DNA of 21,715 bases from IMG/VR virus record IMGVR_UViG_3300006124_000353, positions 1 through 21,715 of that record. One strand, written 5' to 3'. The stretch's first letter is position 1. Each line of letters starts with the position of its first letter. The notes under the pieces are model-generated. The model made no database searches, was not told the origin of the DNA, and worked only from the letters and a program-made list of their open reading frames with translations. The DNA is from a virus. A program made the position numbers and the translations under genes. Positions 1 through 7,343 of the stretch are shown piece by piece.

Positions 1-636
1 CACGCCGGACACTGCGCCAAAATCTGTGATGCTGACCGTTTCCCCTAGCTTTCCCGCCACGGTGCGGGACACTGCGCCTATGCCCGTTTGGATGAATCCT
101 ATCAGGCTTGCGCCTGCGGATGCGGCTAAGTTGACCAAGCTGGTGCCGGTGCTGGCTGCTATCAGCACTGCATTGCCGTTAGTGTCAAAGCTGATTGTTT
201 GCCCCGCCGTTGGGGGTGTGGGCAGGTTGGGGGAGCCGGTTGAGCCAATGGGCATTTGCAGCGCAAGCCCCACACTGACCGCCAATTGCTTGACCTGCAT
301 GGTAAGCCAGTCGAGCGCGTTGGTGATCTGCGAGCCGCCCGCGCTGGTCAATACGAGGCTTTGTGCATAGGCTATTTGTGTGGTCACATAAATGACGGTG
401 GTGCTTGGCGCCACCCATAGCATGGTTATCGTGCCGCCCGGCGTGGTGGCTTGGTTGGTGTTGATGGTGGCGGTGTAGTCCGCCCCGTTGACCAAGGTGC
501 TGACCACACCGCCCTTGTTGGAGATAACGAGCAAGTCAGCCGTTTCAAAGATACGGAAGGTGAACGGTATGATTAACGCGCTTGAGCCGTTGCCGTAGAA
601 CGGCCCGGCAAGCTGCGGGGTGCTGGCTACTGTCAT
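1..636 (-). CDS. Tail fibre / tailspike protein, N-terminal part (cut by window edge)
   Basis: The reading frame is open from an ATG at 636 to the window edge, giving the first 212 residues only. The N-terminus has a pattern known from head-binding domains of podovirus tail fibres: a short Gly/Asn/Ser-rich start, then PFTFRIFETADLLVI, a LVNGADYTATI segment and a GGTITM strand (roughly residues 22-72). Near residues 187-207 is GAVSRTVAGKLGETVSITDF, a close match to the linker that precedes beta-helical (pectate-lyase-like) receptor-binding or depolymerase domains. The enzymatic or receptor-binding part would lie beyond the left edge. Its ATG overlaps the stop of the upstream gene by 4 bases, so it is the last gene seen in the late operon. 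Role (host surface recognition) is inferred from family; the specificity cannot be read here. Confidence 0.8.
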   Translation of the reverse strand, partial: MTVASTPQLAGPFYGNGSSALIIPFTFRIFETADLLVISNKGGVVSTLVNGADYTATINTNQATTPGGTITMLWVAPSTTVIYVTTQIAYAQSLVLTSAGGSQITNALDWLTMQVKQLAVSVGLALQMPIGSTGSPNLPTPPTAGQTISFDTNGNAVLIAASTGTSLVNLAASAGASLIGFIQTGIGAVSRTVAGKLGETVSITDFGAVSGV

Positions 637-923
637 GGTTGGCCTATGAGTTTGGCTATGAAGGTTGCCAGTCCGGTAAGCATTGCGCCTATGACGATGC
701 CCGCCGCCGAGATGAAGCCCTTTTGGCTGTTAAGCGTGGCTTGGATGCCGTCCAGCTTGGCTTCTATGTTGTCAAAATGTTTTTCGGTTTCGTTACGGTG
801 GATGGATAACATGCTGTCCATGTTGTCCATGCGTTGCTCAAGTTTGGCAATCCTGCAATCTGAATCTGGCATGTCATTCAATCCCGCAATTGTGGGCCAC
901 GAAATGCCAACATTCGTTGGCAT
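633..923 (-). CDS. XhlA-like small coiled-coil/membrane protein, probable lysis-associated
   Basis: A 96-residue protein with a charged heptad-like middle (about residues 22-62, IAKLEQRMDNMDSML and EKHFDNIEAKLDGIQATL) and a single C-terminal membrane segment (about 70-94, SAAGIVIGAMLTGLATFIAKLIG). This layout is that of the haemolysin XhlA/holin-accessory family, whose members sit in the inner membrane and help endolysin release. It lies between a spanin-like gene and the tail fibre, a usual place for lysis genes. The start is uncertain: the ATG at 923 has no clear ribosome site and lies in an 8-bp hairpin; an in-frame ATG at 872, after a GGGA, would give a shorter form that keeps all recognisable parts. 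Function is inferred from architecture only. Confidence 0.6.
   Translation of the reverse strand: MPTNVGISWPTIAGLNDMPDSDCRIAKLEQRMDNMDSMLSIHRNETEKHFDNIEAKLDGIQATLNSQKGFISAAGIVIGAMLTGLATFIAKLIGQP
904..923 (-). other. Perfect hairpin enclosing a start codon
   Basis: ATGCCAAC and GTTGGCAT are perfect inverted repeats of 8 bases with a 4-base loop. On the minus-strand mRNA the first three bases of the stem are the ATG proposed for the XhlA-like gene. It could hide the start codon, or mark that translation really begins further downstream at 872. Confidence 0.55.
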
Positions 924-929
924 AGATGG

Positions 930-1334
930 CTAGTTGGTCGGCCCGGTAGAGTTGGCCTTTAAGAAATCCATCAAGCTTTTCTGGAAATCCGGGGCTTGTG
1001 GCTTGTCCAGCAGGTGCTTGGGTGGTTGCACCTTTTGGCAGGGGGCTTGCACAACTTGCCCCACTGGCCGGGAGCAGCCGTGCAGCAGCAAGCTTAGCGT
1101 GATAGTGTTGATGGCAAAGCCACGGGAAGCTTCGAGCTGTGCATTGGTGTCCTGTGCGTGTTGTGTTGCCGCCGCAATGTTGGCATGTGCCAAGGCGAGC
1201 TGTGATGCCGCCGTTTGGTTTTGCAGGATGACGGCCTGTTTTAGTGATTCATAACGGGTGCTGTCCATCTGGTGCGTGATGAACGCACCAGAACCGAACC
1301 CGCTCGCTAATATGGCAAGCCATAGGTAAATCAT
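930..1334 (-). CDS. Rz-like spanin (inner-membrane spanin candidate)
   Basis: A 134-residue protein beginning MIYLWLAILASGFGSGAF, a single N-terminal membrane anchor, followed by an Ala/Gln-rich helical stretch (about residues 25-70) as in i-spanins of the Rz type that link inner and outer membrane during lysis. The ATG at 1334 overlaps the preceding stop by 4 bases, and so is preferred over a longer in-frame start. Unusual: residues 72-87 form a second hydrophobic run, FAINTITLSLLLHGC, that looks like a lipoprotein signal with Cys87, followed by Pro-rich sequence as in Rz1 outer-membrane spanins, but in the same frame and with no internal ATG/GTG in front. No Rz1 was recognised in the other frames. 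Function is inferred from topology and position. Confidence 0.55.
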   Translation of the reverse strand: MIYLWLAILASGFGSGAFITHQMDSTRYESLKQAVILQNQTAASQLALAHANIAAATQHAQDTNAQLEASRGFAINTITLSLLLHGCSRPVGQVVQAPCQKVQPPKHLLDKPQAPDFQKSLMDFLKANSTGPTN

Positions 1335-1540
1335 TTGTTGCCCGCATAGCCCACGTTGAAGGCTATCAGGTTTATGATTTTGTGCAGTTTTGCCCATAGG
1401 CCCGGTGCATTGGGGGGCGGCAAACGCGAGGCCAAGGCGGTGATGCCATAGGCCACCATTGCCAGTTTTGGCAATAGGGCCTGTGCCGCGTCAATCAGTG
1501 CGCCCAACGTGTTGAGCGCGTCAGTGGCCTCGGCCATCAT
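1331..1540 (-). CDS. Small phage protein, possible holin
   Basis: A 69-residue protein with a moderately hydrophobic stretch (about residues 11-39, LGALIDAAQALLPKLAMVAY then GITALASRL), a Pro-rich turn and a C-terminal amphipathic stretch, GLWAKLHKIINLIAFNVGYA. It directly precedes the spanin-like gene and overlaps both neighbours by 4 bases (ATGA), so it is clearly part of the operon. Its place and partial hydrophobicity would suit a holin, but I do not recognise a holin family with certainty; it may be an unrelated small structural or membrane protein. Confidence 0.5.
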   Translation of the reverse strand: MMAEATDALNTLGALIDAAQALLPKLAMVAYGITALASRLPPPNAPGLWAKLHKIINLIAFNVGYAGNK

Positions 1541-1752
1541 GGCACACCCCCTTCATCGGCGGCAGAGGTCTCCACCTCGGCGGCCAAATTCTTCCGAACC
1601 GTCGCCGGCCTGGATTCCGCCGCCCCATCCGTCACCCGCTCCATATTATGGTCAGGCTTGCCGTGCTGGTTGTTGGGCAAATCGACGACCGAACCCAACG
1701 GGTAAAACACCCCGCCGATCATCGCGTCTTTCTTCAATCGATACTTTGCCAT
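1537..1752 (-). CDS. Small hypothetical phage protein
   Basis: A 71-residue soluble protein. The N-terminal half (MAKYRLKKDAMIGGVFYPLG, then a VVDLP segment and HGKPDHNM) resembles the beta-rich small proteins found after capsid genes in many phages; the C-terminal half is Ala/Glu-rich and probably disordered. The start is supported by AGGGGG eight bases or so before the ATG. It lies between the putative capsid cement gene and the lysis-type genes. No function can be assigned. Confidence 0.6.
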   Translation of the reverse strand: MAKYRLKKDAMIGGVFYPLGSVVDLPNNQHGKPDHNMERVTDGAAESRPATVRKNLAAEVETSAADEGGVP

Positions 1753-1762
1753 TGCCTACCCC

Positions 1763-2347
1763 CTACGCCACATAACCGGCTTTATACGCCTTGTTTTTCC
1801 ACAACTGCTTGCCCGCGCAAATCTCCACCACAATGCCGCCGGTGGTGAACGCCGCGCCCTTGGTCGTTATCTGCGCGGCAAAATAGCAAGGGCCGACATT
1901 GTTGGCAGGGCCCTTATAAGCCCCGGTCGGCGGGATCGCCAAAAAGTGATCCTGCCCGCTGCTATAATTCAGCGGGTAATTGGTGCCGTCTTGGCAATGG
2001 CCTGTCGCCACAATCATCGAGGCTGCCGACGATACCGCAACCGTACCGGTGCCGGCATTGCTGGTCAGGAAAAGGTCAATCTGGAAGTCCGTCAACGTGC
2101 CCAAATTGTTCACCCCGTTGCCGTTGCTGTCATTGGCAAACGTCCAATGCAAGTACAAGTCCTGAGCGCCGCCCCAGTCAACCGCCGGATTGTTGACAAC
2201 AAGGCCGGATGGCACACTGTTGGTGACCAAAAAAGGCAGCAGCATCGCCGTGCCCGCCGTGGTCGGAAAAGACAAGAACGAAGCCGGCGCAATGACACCG
2301 TTGGCGTTAATCGTCCCCGCCATTAATAAACCCGCATCAGCTAACAT
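1763..2347 (-). CDS. Bbp16-like capsid cement protein
   Basis: A 194-residue protein directly downstream of the major capsid gene, starting MLADAGLLMAGTINANGV after an AAGGGGG ribosome site. The short start followed by a long beta-rich body (DWGGAQDLYLHWTFAND, then FQIDLFLTS, then HFLAIPP) and the place after the capsid gene match the cement (decoration) protein Bbp16 of Bordetella phage BPP-1 and relatives, which clamps capsid subunits on the outside of the head. Family assignment rests on position, length and recalled sequence pattern, not on a search. An alternative is a different head-decoration or head-closure protein. Confidence 0.6.
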   Translation of the reverse strand: MLADAGLLMAGTINANGVIAPASFLSFPTTAGTAMLLPFLVTNSVPSGLVVNNPAVDWGGAQDLYLHWTFANDSNGNGVNNLGTLTDFQIDLFLTSNAGTGTVAVSSAASMIVATGHCQDGTNYPLNYSSGQDHFLAIPPTGAYKGPANNVGPCYFAAQITTKGAAFTTGGIVVEICAGKQLWKNKAYKAGYVA

Positions 2348-2357
2348 AATCGCCCCC

Positions 2358-3383
2358 TTAGGAAGTTGAAGTCACTTGACTTTCAGTGTTTAAAACCTGG
2401 TCGACTTCCCGGATGGGGATGCCGTCAAAGTACAGCCAGCGTCTGTTCTCGCCAAACTGGTTTTGTGCCACGTCGATGGACAAGGCGTTTTGCGAAGCCT
2501 TGCGCGCCTGTTTCTTCAGCTCGGCAAACACCGTCTTGTTGCAATAGAACGCATATTTCACATTGCCGTTCTTGGGCGGCTTGATGGTCATGTCGCTCAT
2601 CATGTCAATCAGGTTGGCGACAATCCGCTGGCTGTTGGCGGTGTTCACCGCAATATTGGCAATGCGCCCCACATACCGCCAATCCTTGATGGCCAAACCC
2701 GCCAGCCACTTGAATTCGGTCTTGTAGGCCATAAACAAATTGTTGTTGTTGTCGAAAGCCTGCTGCAAACCGTGGTCATAAATCTGCAAACCGCCCGCCG
2801 TGCCTTTCGGGTACGGGCAAAACACCGTATTGTCAGACCAGCCCACCATCCAAATGGACGTATTGGACGCCGCGCCCGTTCCGCCCGCGTCAATGATGTT
2901 CTGCGCCGCGTTGTTGCCGCTGCCGTTGTTGCCATAGGCCAAAGCAAAGCCCGGGAACTGGTTCTTATTGTTGGCGGGGCTGCCGTAAAACAGCTGGTAA
3001 GCCAAATTCTGGTTCAGCGCCTCAATAAAGCCCTTGTCATTTTGGAAACGGATGCCCGCCTCGTCACCGCCCAACTCCACTTCGTCACGGTCAACCTGAG
3101 ACCAGGCGCTGTACAGCGAATAACTGACATCCAAATTATCAAACTGGCTGGCGGAAATCGGCGTACCCGCGTTGAACGTGCGCGTGTACACCGAAGGCAA
3201 ACCCGTCTGCACCGCCAAGCGGTGCGAGAACGGGCCATTGCCCGGCATAAAGATGACATCCTCCAGAATCTCATTGTTTTGCGACAGCAAATCCGCCGCT
3301 ATCTGCACACTCCCATCCGGAGCGAGCAATTTTGCAACCTGCGACAGGGACAAGCCCAGCGAGGTCGATTGAACTGTTGCCAT
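2358..3383 (-). CDS. Major capsid protein (Bbp17 type)
   Basis: A 341-residue protein with AAGGGG before its ATG. It is preceded by a scaffold gene and followed by a cement-type gene, the usual order for phage capsids. Sequence features include a helical N-terminus (LSLSQVAKLLAPDG), the segment NEILEDVIFMPGN where many HK97-fold proteins have their E-loop/spine region, repeated Asn/Gly-rich loops around residues 140-170, and a C-terminal YFDGIPIREVDQV strand typical of the capsid P-domain (substrate-like FDGIPIR motif). It forms the icosahedral shell. HK97-fold and BPP-1-like assignment are from family knowledge; the capsid identity is well supported by context. Confidence 0.85.
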   Translation of the reverse strand: MATVQSTSLGLSLSQVAKLLAPDGSVQIAADLLSQNNEILEDVIFMPGNGPFSHRLAVQTGLPSVYTRTFNAGTPISASQFDNLDVSYSLYSAWSQVDRDEVELGGDEAGIRFQNDKGFIEALNQNLAYQLFYGSPANNKNQFPGFALAYGNNGSGNNAAQNIIDAGGTGAASNTSIWMVGWSDNTVFCPYPKGTAGGLQIYDHGLQQAFDNNNNLFMAYKTEFKWLAGLAIKDWRYVGRIANIAVNTANSQRIVANLIDMMSDMTIKPPKNGNVKYAFYCNKTVFAELKKQARKASQNALSIDVAQNQFGENRRWLYFDGIPIREVDQVLNTESQVTSTS

Positions 3384-3397
3384 AAATTACCCCTTAA

Positions 3398-4090
3398 TCA
3401 TTTGCCGTAAAACTTGTCTGCCGGGCGGCGTGTGTCAGCCCCCGGCCCGTTGCCCACCACCAGCTTGCCTTCCGACAGCTGCTGGCCTATCCTAAAAAAC
3501 GCCTTGACCATCTCAGGGTGTGACCCAATGCCGCTCTTATCAAAAAACCGTTTCAGCTCGGGCGTGGCGAAAGCATTCATCGCCTTGGCCGCCACGCCCA
3601 CGTTCTCATCAAACTTTGCCCCGCCAAATTCAGGGTCAGCCGCCAGTTGCGCCTGCCACTTTTGCGACTGTTCCTCCAACAACTTGGGGCGCGTGAACTG
3701 TTCCGCCGCCACGCTGTCCGGCCCGCTGTTGAAGGCCTCCAGATAAGCCGACTGTTCAGCGGTTTGGGCTTGTGCCACCTGCGCCATAATGGTTTGGCTT
3801 TGCTTGACCCCCAGATCAATGAACGCTTGCGCCTGTTCTTGGCTTAGCTTGTAATCTTTAGCAAAGCCCTTGAACTGCCCCAATATCTCATCATTGAAAG
3901 TCATGCCTTCCGGGGCAATGAAATCCGTGTAGGTGATTTCTTCCGGTGTGGCGGCCGCTTCCGTTGTGGTGGGCGTTTCCGCTGGCGCGGTGGGGTCAAC
4001 CACCGGCGCATTCCCGGCAACCGGGTCAACCGCGCCCGCAACCGGATCAACCGCGCCGACCGGCGCAGCCGCATCAATCATTTCTGCCAT
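3398..4090 (-). CDS. Capsid scaffolding protein
   Basis: A 230-residue acidic, Ala/Glu/Gln-rich protein placed just before the major capsid gene. The first 60 residues are low-complexity Ala/Pro/Val/Thr with a duplicated DPVAGA unit, encoded by two 21-bp direct repeats at 4017-4058. The middle (about 70-170) is predicted helical (FKGFAKDYKLSQEQAQAFID, then a Gln/Ala-rich helix). The C-terminus contains MVKAFFRIGQQLSEGKLV and a basic tail (RRPADKFYGK), the type of end used by scaffolds to contact the shell. GGGAGA precedes the ATG; the start overlaps the previous stop by 17 bases. No protease motif was seen. Role in prohead assembly is inferred from composition and order. Confidence 0.75.
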   Translation of the reverse strand: MAEMIDAAAPVGAVDPVAGAVDPVAGNAPVVDPTAPAETPTTTEAAATPEEITYTDFIAPEGMTFNDEILGQFKGFAKDYKLSQEQAQAFIDLGVKQSQTIMAQVAQAQTAEQSAYLEAFNSGPDSVAAEQFTRPKLLEEQSQKWQAQLAADPEFGGAKFDENVGVAAKAMNAFATPELKRFFDKSGIGSHPEMVKAFFRIGQQLSEGKLVVGNGPGADTRRPADKFYGK

Positions 4091-4418
4091 TTTCTATCTC
4101 CCATTCCAAAATTTCCGCATCCGCCGCCGCTTCAGACAGCATCTGCACCTTCAAATGATTGCAATCGCCGAACAGCCCATCAACAAACCGCCCCACCTCA
4201 TGCTTGCCGCAGCGCCGCGCCATCTCCAAAGCGTCCGGGCTAAACGCCGCCAAACCCGTTTCACACACCAACAACAACCGCGCCAAAAACCGCCGCCCTT
4301 CCGCCGTGCCAGCCACCGCCTTAAAATCCAGCCGGTCACGCGCCGCCAACTTTTGCGCCGCCGCCGCCAAACGCTGTTCGTGACCGTCCATCAGTTGCTG
4401 CTCAACATCAAGTGCCAT
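4074..4418 (-). CDS. Bbp19-like phage protein
   Basis: About 114 residues from the ATG at 4418 (MALDVEQQLMDGHEQRLAAA); an alternative ATG at 4391 overlaps the preceding TGA by one base and would remove nine residues. The core DFKAVAGTAEGRRFLARLLL, followed by CETGLAAFSPDALEMARR and a GKHEVGRFVDGLF segment, matches the pattern of the Bbp19 family (a TPAGRR-x-LWRLLE type core followed by an EGRRNVGL-like helix) encoded near the portal and scaffold in BPP-1-like phages. Its molecular role is not known to me. It sits in the head-gene cluster just before the scaffold gene. Confidence 0.6.
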   Translation of the reverse strand: MALDVEQQLMDGHEQRLAAAAQKLAARDRLDFKAVAGTAEGRRFLARLLLVCETGLAAFSPDALEMARRCGKHEVGRFVDGLFGDCNHLKVQMLSEAAADAEILEWEIENGRND

Positions 4419-5128
4419 AAGCCCGCCACGGTTGTGATGAACTGGCACACCTTCGATGCCTGCCCGCCCGTTGGCGCCCCCAGCGAGTACGCCACACCCG
4501 CGCCCAAGGCTTCAATCGCATCCGTGCCGTACGGGTAAACTTTCAGCGGATTGGTGGCCTGTGCGTTCAGCACCGTGATGGTCAAAGAACTCGCCGCCCT
4601 CAGGTTGGCCGTGTTGGGCAAAATCACCCCGCTGCCCGCCGCCACCGTCGTCACCCGGTTCATCAACCGGATTAGCGGCGTTGCCGTGCCTTGCGTCGTG
4701 CCGGCCGCCGCCATGCCGTTGGCGCTGCTTTGCGTGGGCAGGTTGCCTAAAAACCCCGCACCGACCAGCTCACATTCCCAGTTGCCCGCCGACGAACAGA
4801 CAATCGTCAGGAACGAGCTGGGCATCTGCACGATATAACCGCCCGCACTGCCAAAATTGATGGCGTCAGTGCCGCCCGCAAAAACAGCACACTCCTGTGC
4901 GCCGTCGTTATAGATGTTCAGCGTCATGCCCGGGAGGGCTTGCGGCAACTGCACCGCATCCCCCGCACTGGCACAAGTCACAATCCGGTTCACCTCATTG
5001 TTCAAAATGGGCAGGTTGCCCACATTGATGTAGTTCGCCCCCGGCTGCGCGGTGTACTGCCCCCAGCTTTCAAGCTCAATTTCGCCGTTCAGCAACAAAA
5101 TCTTGGTGGGTACGTTAACGTTGCTCAT
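4391..5128 (-). CDS. Beta-rich structural protein with an internal duplication
   Basis: A 245-residue protein with AGAGGG before the ATG. It is made of two related halves: VTCASAGDAVQLPQALPG with LNIYNDGAQECAVFAGGTDA and FLTIVCSSAGNWECEL (about residues 50-121), and VTTVAAGSGVILPNTA with LTITVLNAQ, YPYGTDAIEALG and VCQFITTVAGLWHLML (about 160-242). Each half is Gly/Ala/Thr-rich with strand-turn spacing typical of phage fibre or decoration domains. It is encoded between the spike-base-like gene and the Bbp19-like gene in the head module. I do not recognise a named family; a virion surface or head-fibre role is an inference. Confidence 0.6.
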   Translation of the reverse strand: MSNVNVPTKILLLNGEIELESWGQYTAQPGANYINVGNLPILNNEVNRIVTCASAGDAVQLPQALPGMTLNIYNDGAQECAVFAGGTDAINFGSAGGYIVQMPSSFLTIVCSSAGNWECELVGAGFLGNLPTQSSANGMAAAGTTQGTATPLIRLMNRVTTVAAGSGVILPNTANLRAASSLTITVLNAQATNPLKVYPYGTDAIEALGAGVAYSLGAPTGGQASKVCQFITTVAGLWHLMLSSN

Positions 5129-5143
5129 AAAACCCTCTGAAAA

Positions 5144-5395
5144 TTAATATAAGGCCAGCAAACTGCTGGCGGTCGCCGCCGTCACAATGCTGGACTGGAT
5201 AGGAAAAGGGCCCACCGGCAAGTTAGGGATAGTCACGGTTGTCCCCATTTTTGTAGTCAGCGTGACATTGCCCGTGACCCCCACGTAAATGCCCCGCGCC
5301 ATGCCGTTAGGGTAGGCCGTGCCTACCGTTATGGGCTGGGCGTCAACCCAAGGGGCCGCATCCCCCGCCGACAAAAAAGGCCGTTCATTCGCCAT
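5144..5395 (-). CDS. Spike-base-like small structural protein
   Basis: An 83-residue protein whose ATG overlaps the portal stop by one base (TAATG). The order PITVGTAYPNGMARGIYVGV, GNVTLTTKMGTTVTIPNLPVG and SSLLALY resembles a widespread small phage family whose members run ARALYVGTAGDV, TVTF-x-NVPAG and a terminal ALY, known from Rhodobacter gene transfer agent-type spike-base proteins. It probably forms a small beta-barrel virion component. The match is by recalled pattern; the exact place in this virion is unknown. Confidence 0.55.
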   Translation of the reverse strand: MANERPFLSAGDAAPWVDAQPITVGTAYPNGMARGIYVGVTGNVTLTTKMGTTVTIPNLPVGPFPIQSSIVTAATASSLLALY

Positions 5396-7065
5396 TACTG
5401 CACTCCTAGATGTTTAGCCAAAACCCCGCCCACCGTGCCGTTGCCCGTGGGTATGTTGCCCAGCTTTGCCGCCGCGTCCGCACCTGCCTGCAGTTGCTCT
5501 TGCTGTTGCTGCCGCTGCATCGCCGCTTGCCGCTGCTGCCGGACAACCGCCACCTGGTCACTCGCCAACAGGCAATCCGGCGGCACATCCAAATCGTCGG
5601 CATAACGGTTCACCAGCTTGTCAACGTCTACATTGTCAAGGGCTTGCGGGTTCAATTGCGCCACTTCGCCCAGCACCGTCACAAACCTGTCCATGCCCGC
5701 CAAACCTGCTTGCTGCTGCGCCTGCACCAGAATCGACTTGTAATCCACCTGCAACGACTGCCCTTGCAGCTCCTGCGGCGGCATCGGCAACAGCTTGGCC
5801 TCCAGCAATTTGCCAAAAGTGATCTCAATCAGCGGCCCGCACAGCTCATGCGTCAGACGTTCCACCACCGGCCCAAGCATCAGCATCTTTTCCTGCTGCC
5901 GCATCATCACCTCCGTGGCGGTCATTTGCCCCGCCTCAAACTGCGACAGCATCATGAACAGGTCTTTGAACAGCGCCGAGTTAATGCGCCCGACAATCTC
6001 CTGCTTGACCTCCTGCCAGCCCTTAGGGTCTATGCGCATGTCATAAGCCGTCTTCAGCAGCTCCCCTTGGTTCATCATGGCTGAGCCGTAGAAACTAATG
6101 CCGCCCGGTTTAAGATTGTTCAGGCGGTTTTTCAGGCTTTCGTGCGCCATCAGCGGCGGACGTGCCAAATAATCAAACGCATTGCCCAAGTTATATTCAT
6201 AACTCTGCAACGCCTTACTGTCGCCCAACGCATCCATCGCCGGGCTTCTGCCGTAAATGTCCCGCCCCACCACCTCCCAGCGCGGCGCCAACACCGGAAA
6301 CAGCTTAAAACCCTCTTCACGCAACGGCGCTTCAGACTGCAGACCCCATTCCCAGTACACGCCACGGAACGGCATATTGAGCTTGTCACGCTGGGTGATG
6401 TCACGGTCGGCGCGCGGCTCAATCACATGGCCAATGTCTATCCACGTATCCAGCGACTTGTTTTTGAACAGCGCTTGGGTGCGGGTGCTGCACGCCTCCA
6501 GGCCAAACTCCTTAACGACTTGGGACACCTGCATTTGAAAATGGCGGTACAAGGTGCAGACCTGCCCCTGCCAGTCCGTCGCCAACTGGTACTCACCGGC
6601 GGTGAAATTGTAGACATTGATGACGTTCTTAAAACTGTCGGTCACCAAAGCGCAAGACGTGCCAAACCCTGCCAGCTCTAGGTAGTTGGCATGGAGTTGG
6701 TTGTACAGGTTGCTTTGGCTGAACACACTCTCAATCATGCGTGTCACTTGCGCCAGCCACACCTTGACCGGCTGGAAATCCGCCAAATCCTTATCAGGCA
6801 CGGACAAACTGAACCAAGGGCGTGACGGCGGGGTCATGCCGCTGAGCATACCCGCCGCCAAACCCTTAACGGCCAGCGTGGGCGTGTTGTTGTAAATGCG
6901 GTGCGTCTTGTCCTGCCCCTTGTTGCGGTCAGTGGCAAAATAACGCATGTTGTACGGGATCATGAATTGGGAAATATCCCAATACTGCGCCAGCCAACTG
7001 GCTTGCTCGCTCCTCAGCGCGGTGGCCCGGCGCTCAAGGTCAGGGATGTCCATGCGGCCGTCCAC
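5395..7065 (-). CDS. Portal protein (podovirus head-tail connector)
   Basis: A 556-residue protein (552 if the ATG at 7053 is used rather than the GTG at 7065, which overlaps the upstream stop as TAGTG). The N-terminal ISQFMIPYNMRYF, with NNTPTLAVKGLAAGMLSGMT and SRPWFSLSV (about residues 30-90), is characteristic of the head-tail connector portal family of T7-like and related podoviruses. Further marks are LELAGFGTSCALV, the central GRSPAMDALGDSKALQSYEY and QMTATEVMMRQQEKMLMLG. A Gln-rich tail (about 515-535) is probably flexible. The portal forms the dodecameric ring through which terminase packs DNA. It lies after TerL as expected. Length is normal for the family. Confidence 0.92.
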   Translation of the reverse strand: MDGRMDIPDLERRATALRSEQASWLAQYWDISQFMIPYNMRYFATDRNKGQDKTHRIYNNTPTLAVKGLAAGMLSGMTPPSRPWFSLSVPDKDLADFQPVKVWLAQVTRMIESVFSQSNLYNQLHANYLELAGFGTSCALVTDSFKNVINVYNFTAGEYQLATDWQGQVCTLYRHFQMQVSQVVKEFGLEACSTRTQALFKNKSLDTWIDIGHVIEPRADRDITQRDKLNMPFRGVYWEWGLQSEAPLREEGFKLFPVLAPRWEVVGRDIYGRSPAMDALGDSKALQSYEYNLGNAFDYLARPPLMAHESLKNRLNNLKPGGISFYGSAMMNQGELLKTAYDMRIDPKGWQEVKQEIVGRINSALFKDLFMMLSQFEAGQMTATEVMMRQQEKMLMLGPVVERLTHELCGPLIEITFGKLLEAKLLPMPPQELQGQSLQVDYKSILVQAQQQAGLAGMDRFVTVLGEVAQLNPQALDNVDVDKLVNRYADDLDVPPDCLLASDQVAVVRQQRQAAMQRQQQQEQLQAGADAAAKLGNIPTGNGTVGGVLAKHLGVQ

Positions 7066-7268
7066 TACGCGCCCAACACCGACTTGGAACCCAGTTGGCT
7101 AGTGCCTACCGGTGCGCCCATGCCGCCCGTCAACAGGGTCGAGCCAAATTGCTGCGCGGAACTGGCCGCCGTGGTCGAACGCACCGCCGCCGGGGTCGGC
7201 GCACTGGCCAACTGGGGCGGGGGTGGTGGCGGCGGCGGCGGCGGTGGAGGTGAAGCGCCCATGCACAT
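7065..7268 (-). CDS. Small poly-proline phage protein
   Basis: A 67-residue protein between the terminase region and the portal. After MCMGAS it has a run of 12 prolines encoded by a G-rich tract on the plus strand (about 7216-7251), then an Ala/Ser/Thr linker and the tail FGSTLLTGGMGAP followed by LGSKSVLGA. Small proteins with a Pro run and a STLLTGG...LG ending are often found just before portal genes in podo- and siphovirus-like phages, but their function is not known to me. An ATG at 7262 is an alternative start. The simple-sequence tract makes this gene prone to slippage. Confidence 0.6.
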   Translation of the reverse strand: MCMGASPPPPPPPPPPPPQLASAPTPAAVRSTTAASSAQQFGSTLLTGGMGAPVGTSQLGSKSVLGA

Positions 7269-7312
7269 AAATTACCCGTCATAAAATCAGTAATTCATGA
7301 TAACCCCGTTTA

Positions 7313-7339
7313 ATGGTGGACATGGTGGACATGGTGGAC
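7313..7339. repeat. Three tandem copies of ATGGTGGAC
   Basis: A 9-bp unit is repeated three times without interruption in the 75-bp gap between the HTH gene that ends at 7344 and the poly-proline gene that starts at 7268. Nothing else is evident in the gap beyond the weak ribosome site of the downstream gene. Confidence 0.85.
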
Positions 7340-7343
7340 AGCC

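Noticed and set aside
2463-3410. Long plus-strand open frame opposite the major capsid gene
   Set aside because: It is antisense to a capsid gene with a good ribosome site and family pattern; its His/Arg/Val-rich sequence looks like a mirror of coding sequence.
4125-4142. Neisserial DNA uptake-like sequence (GCTGTCTGAA)
   Set aside because: A single imperfect copy inside a coding region is expected by chance and cannot be used to infer the host.
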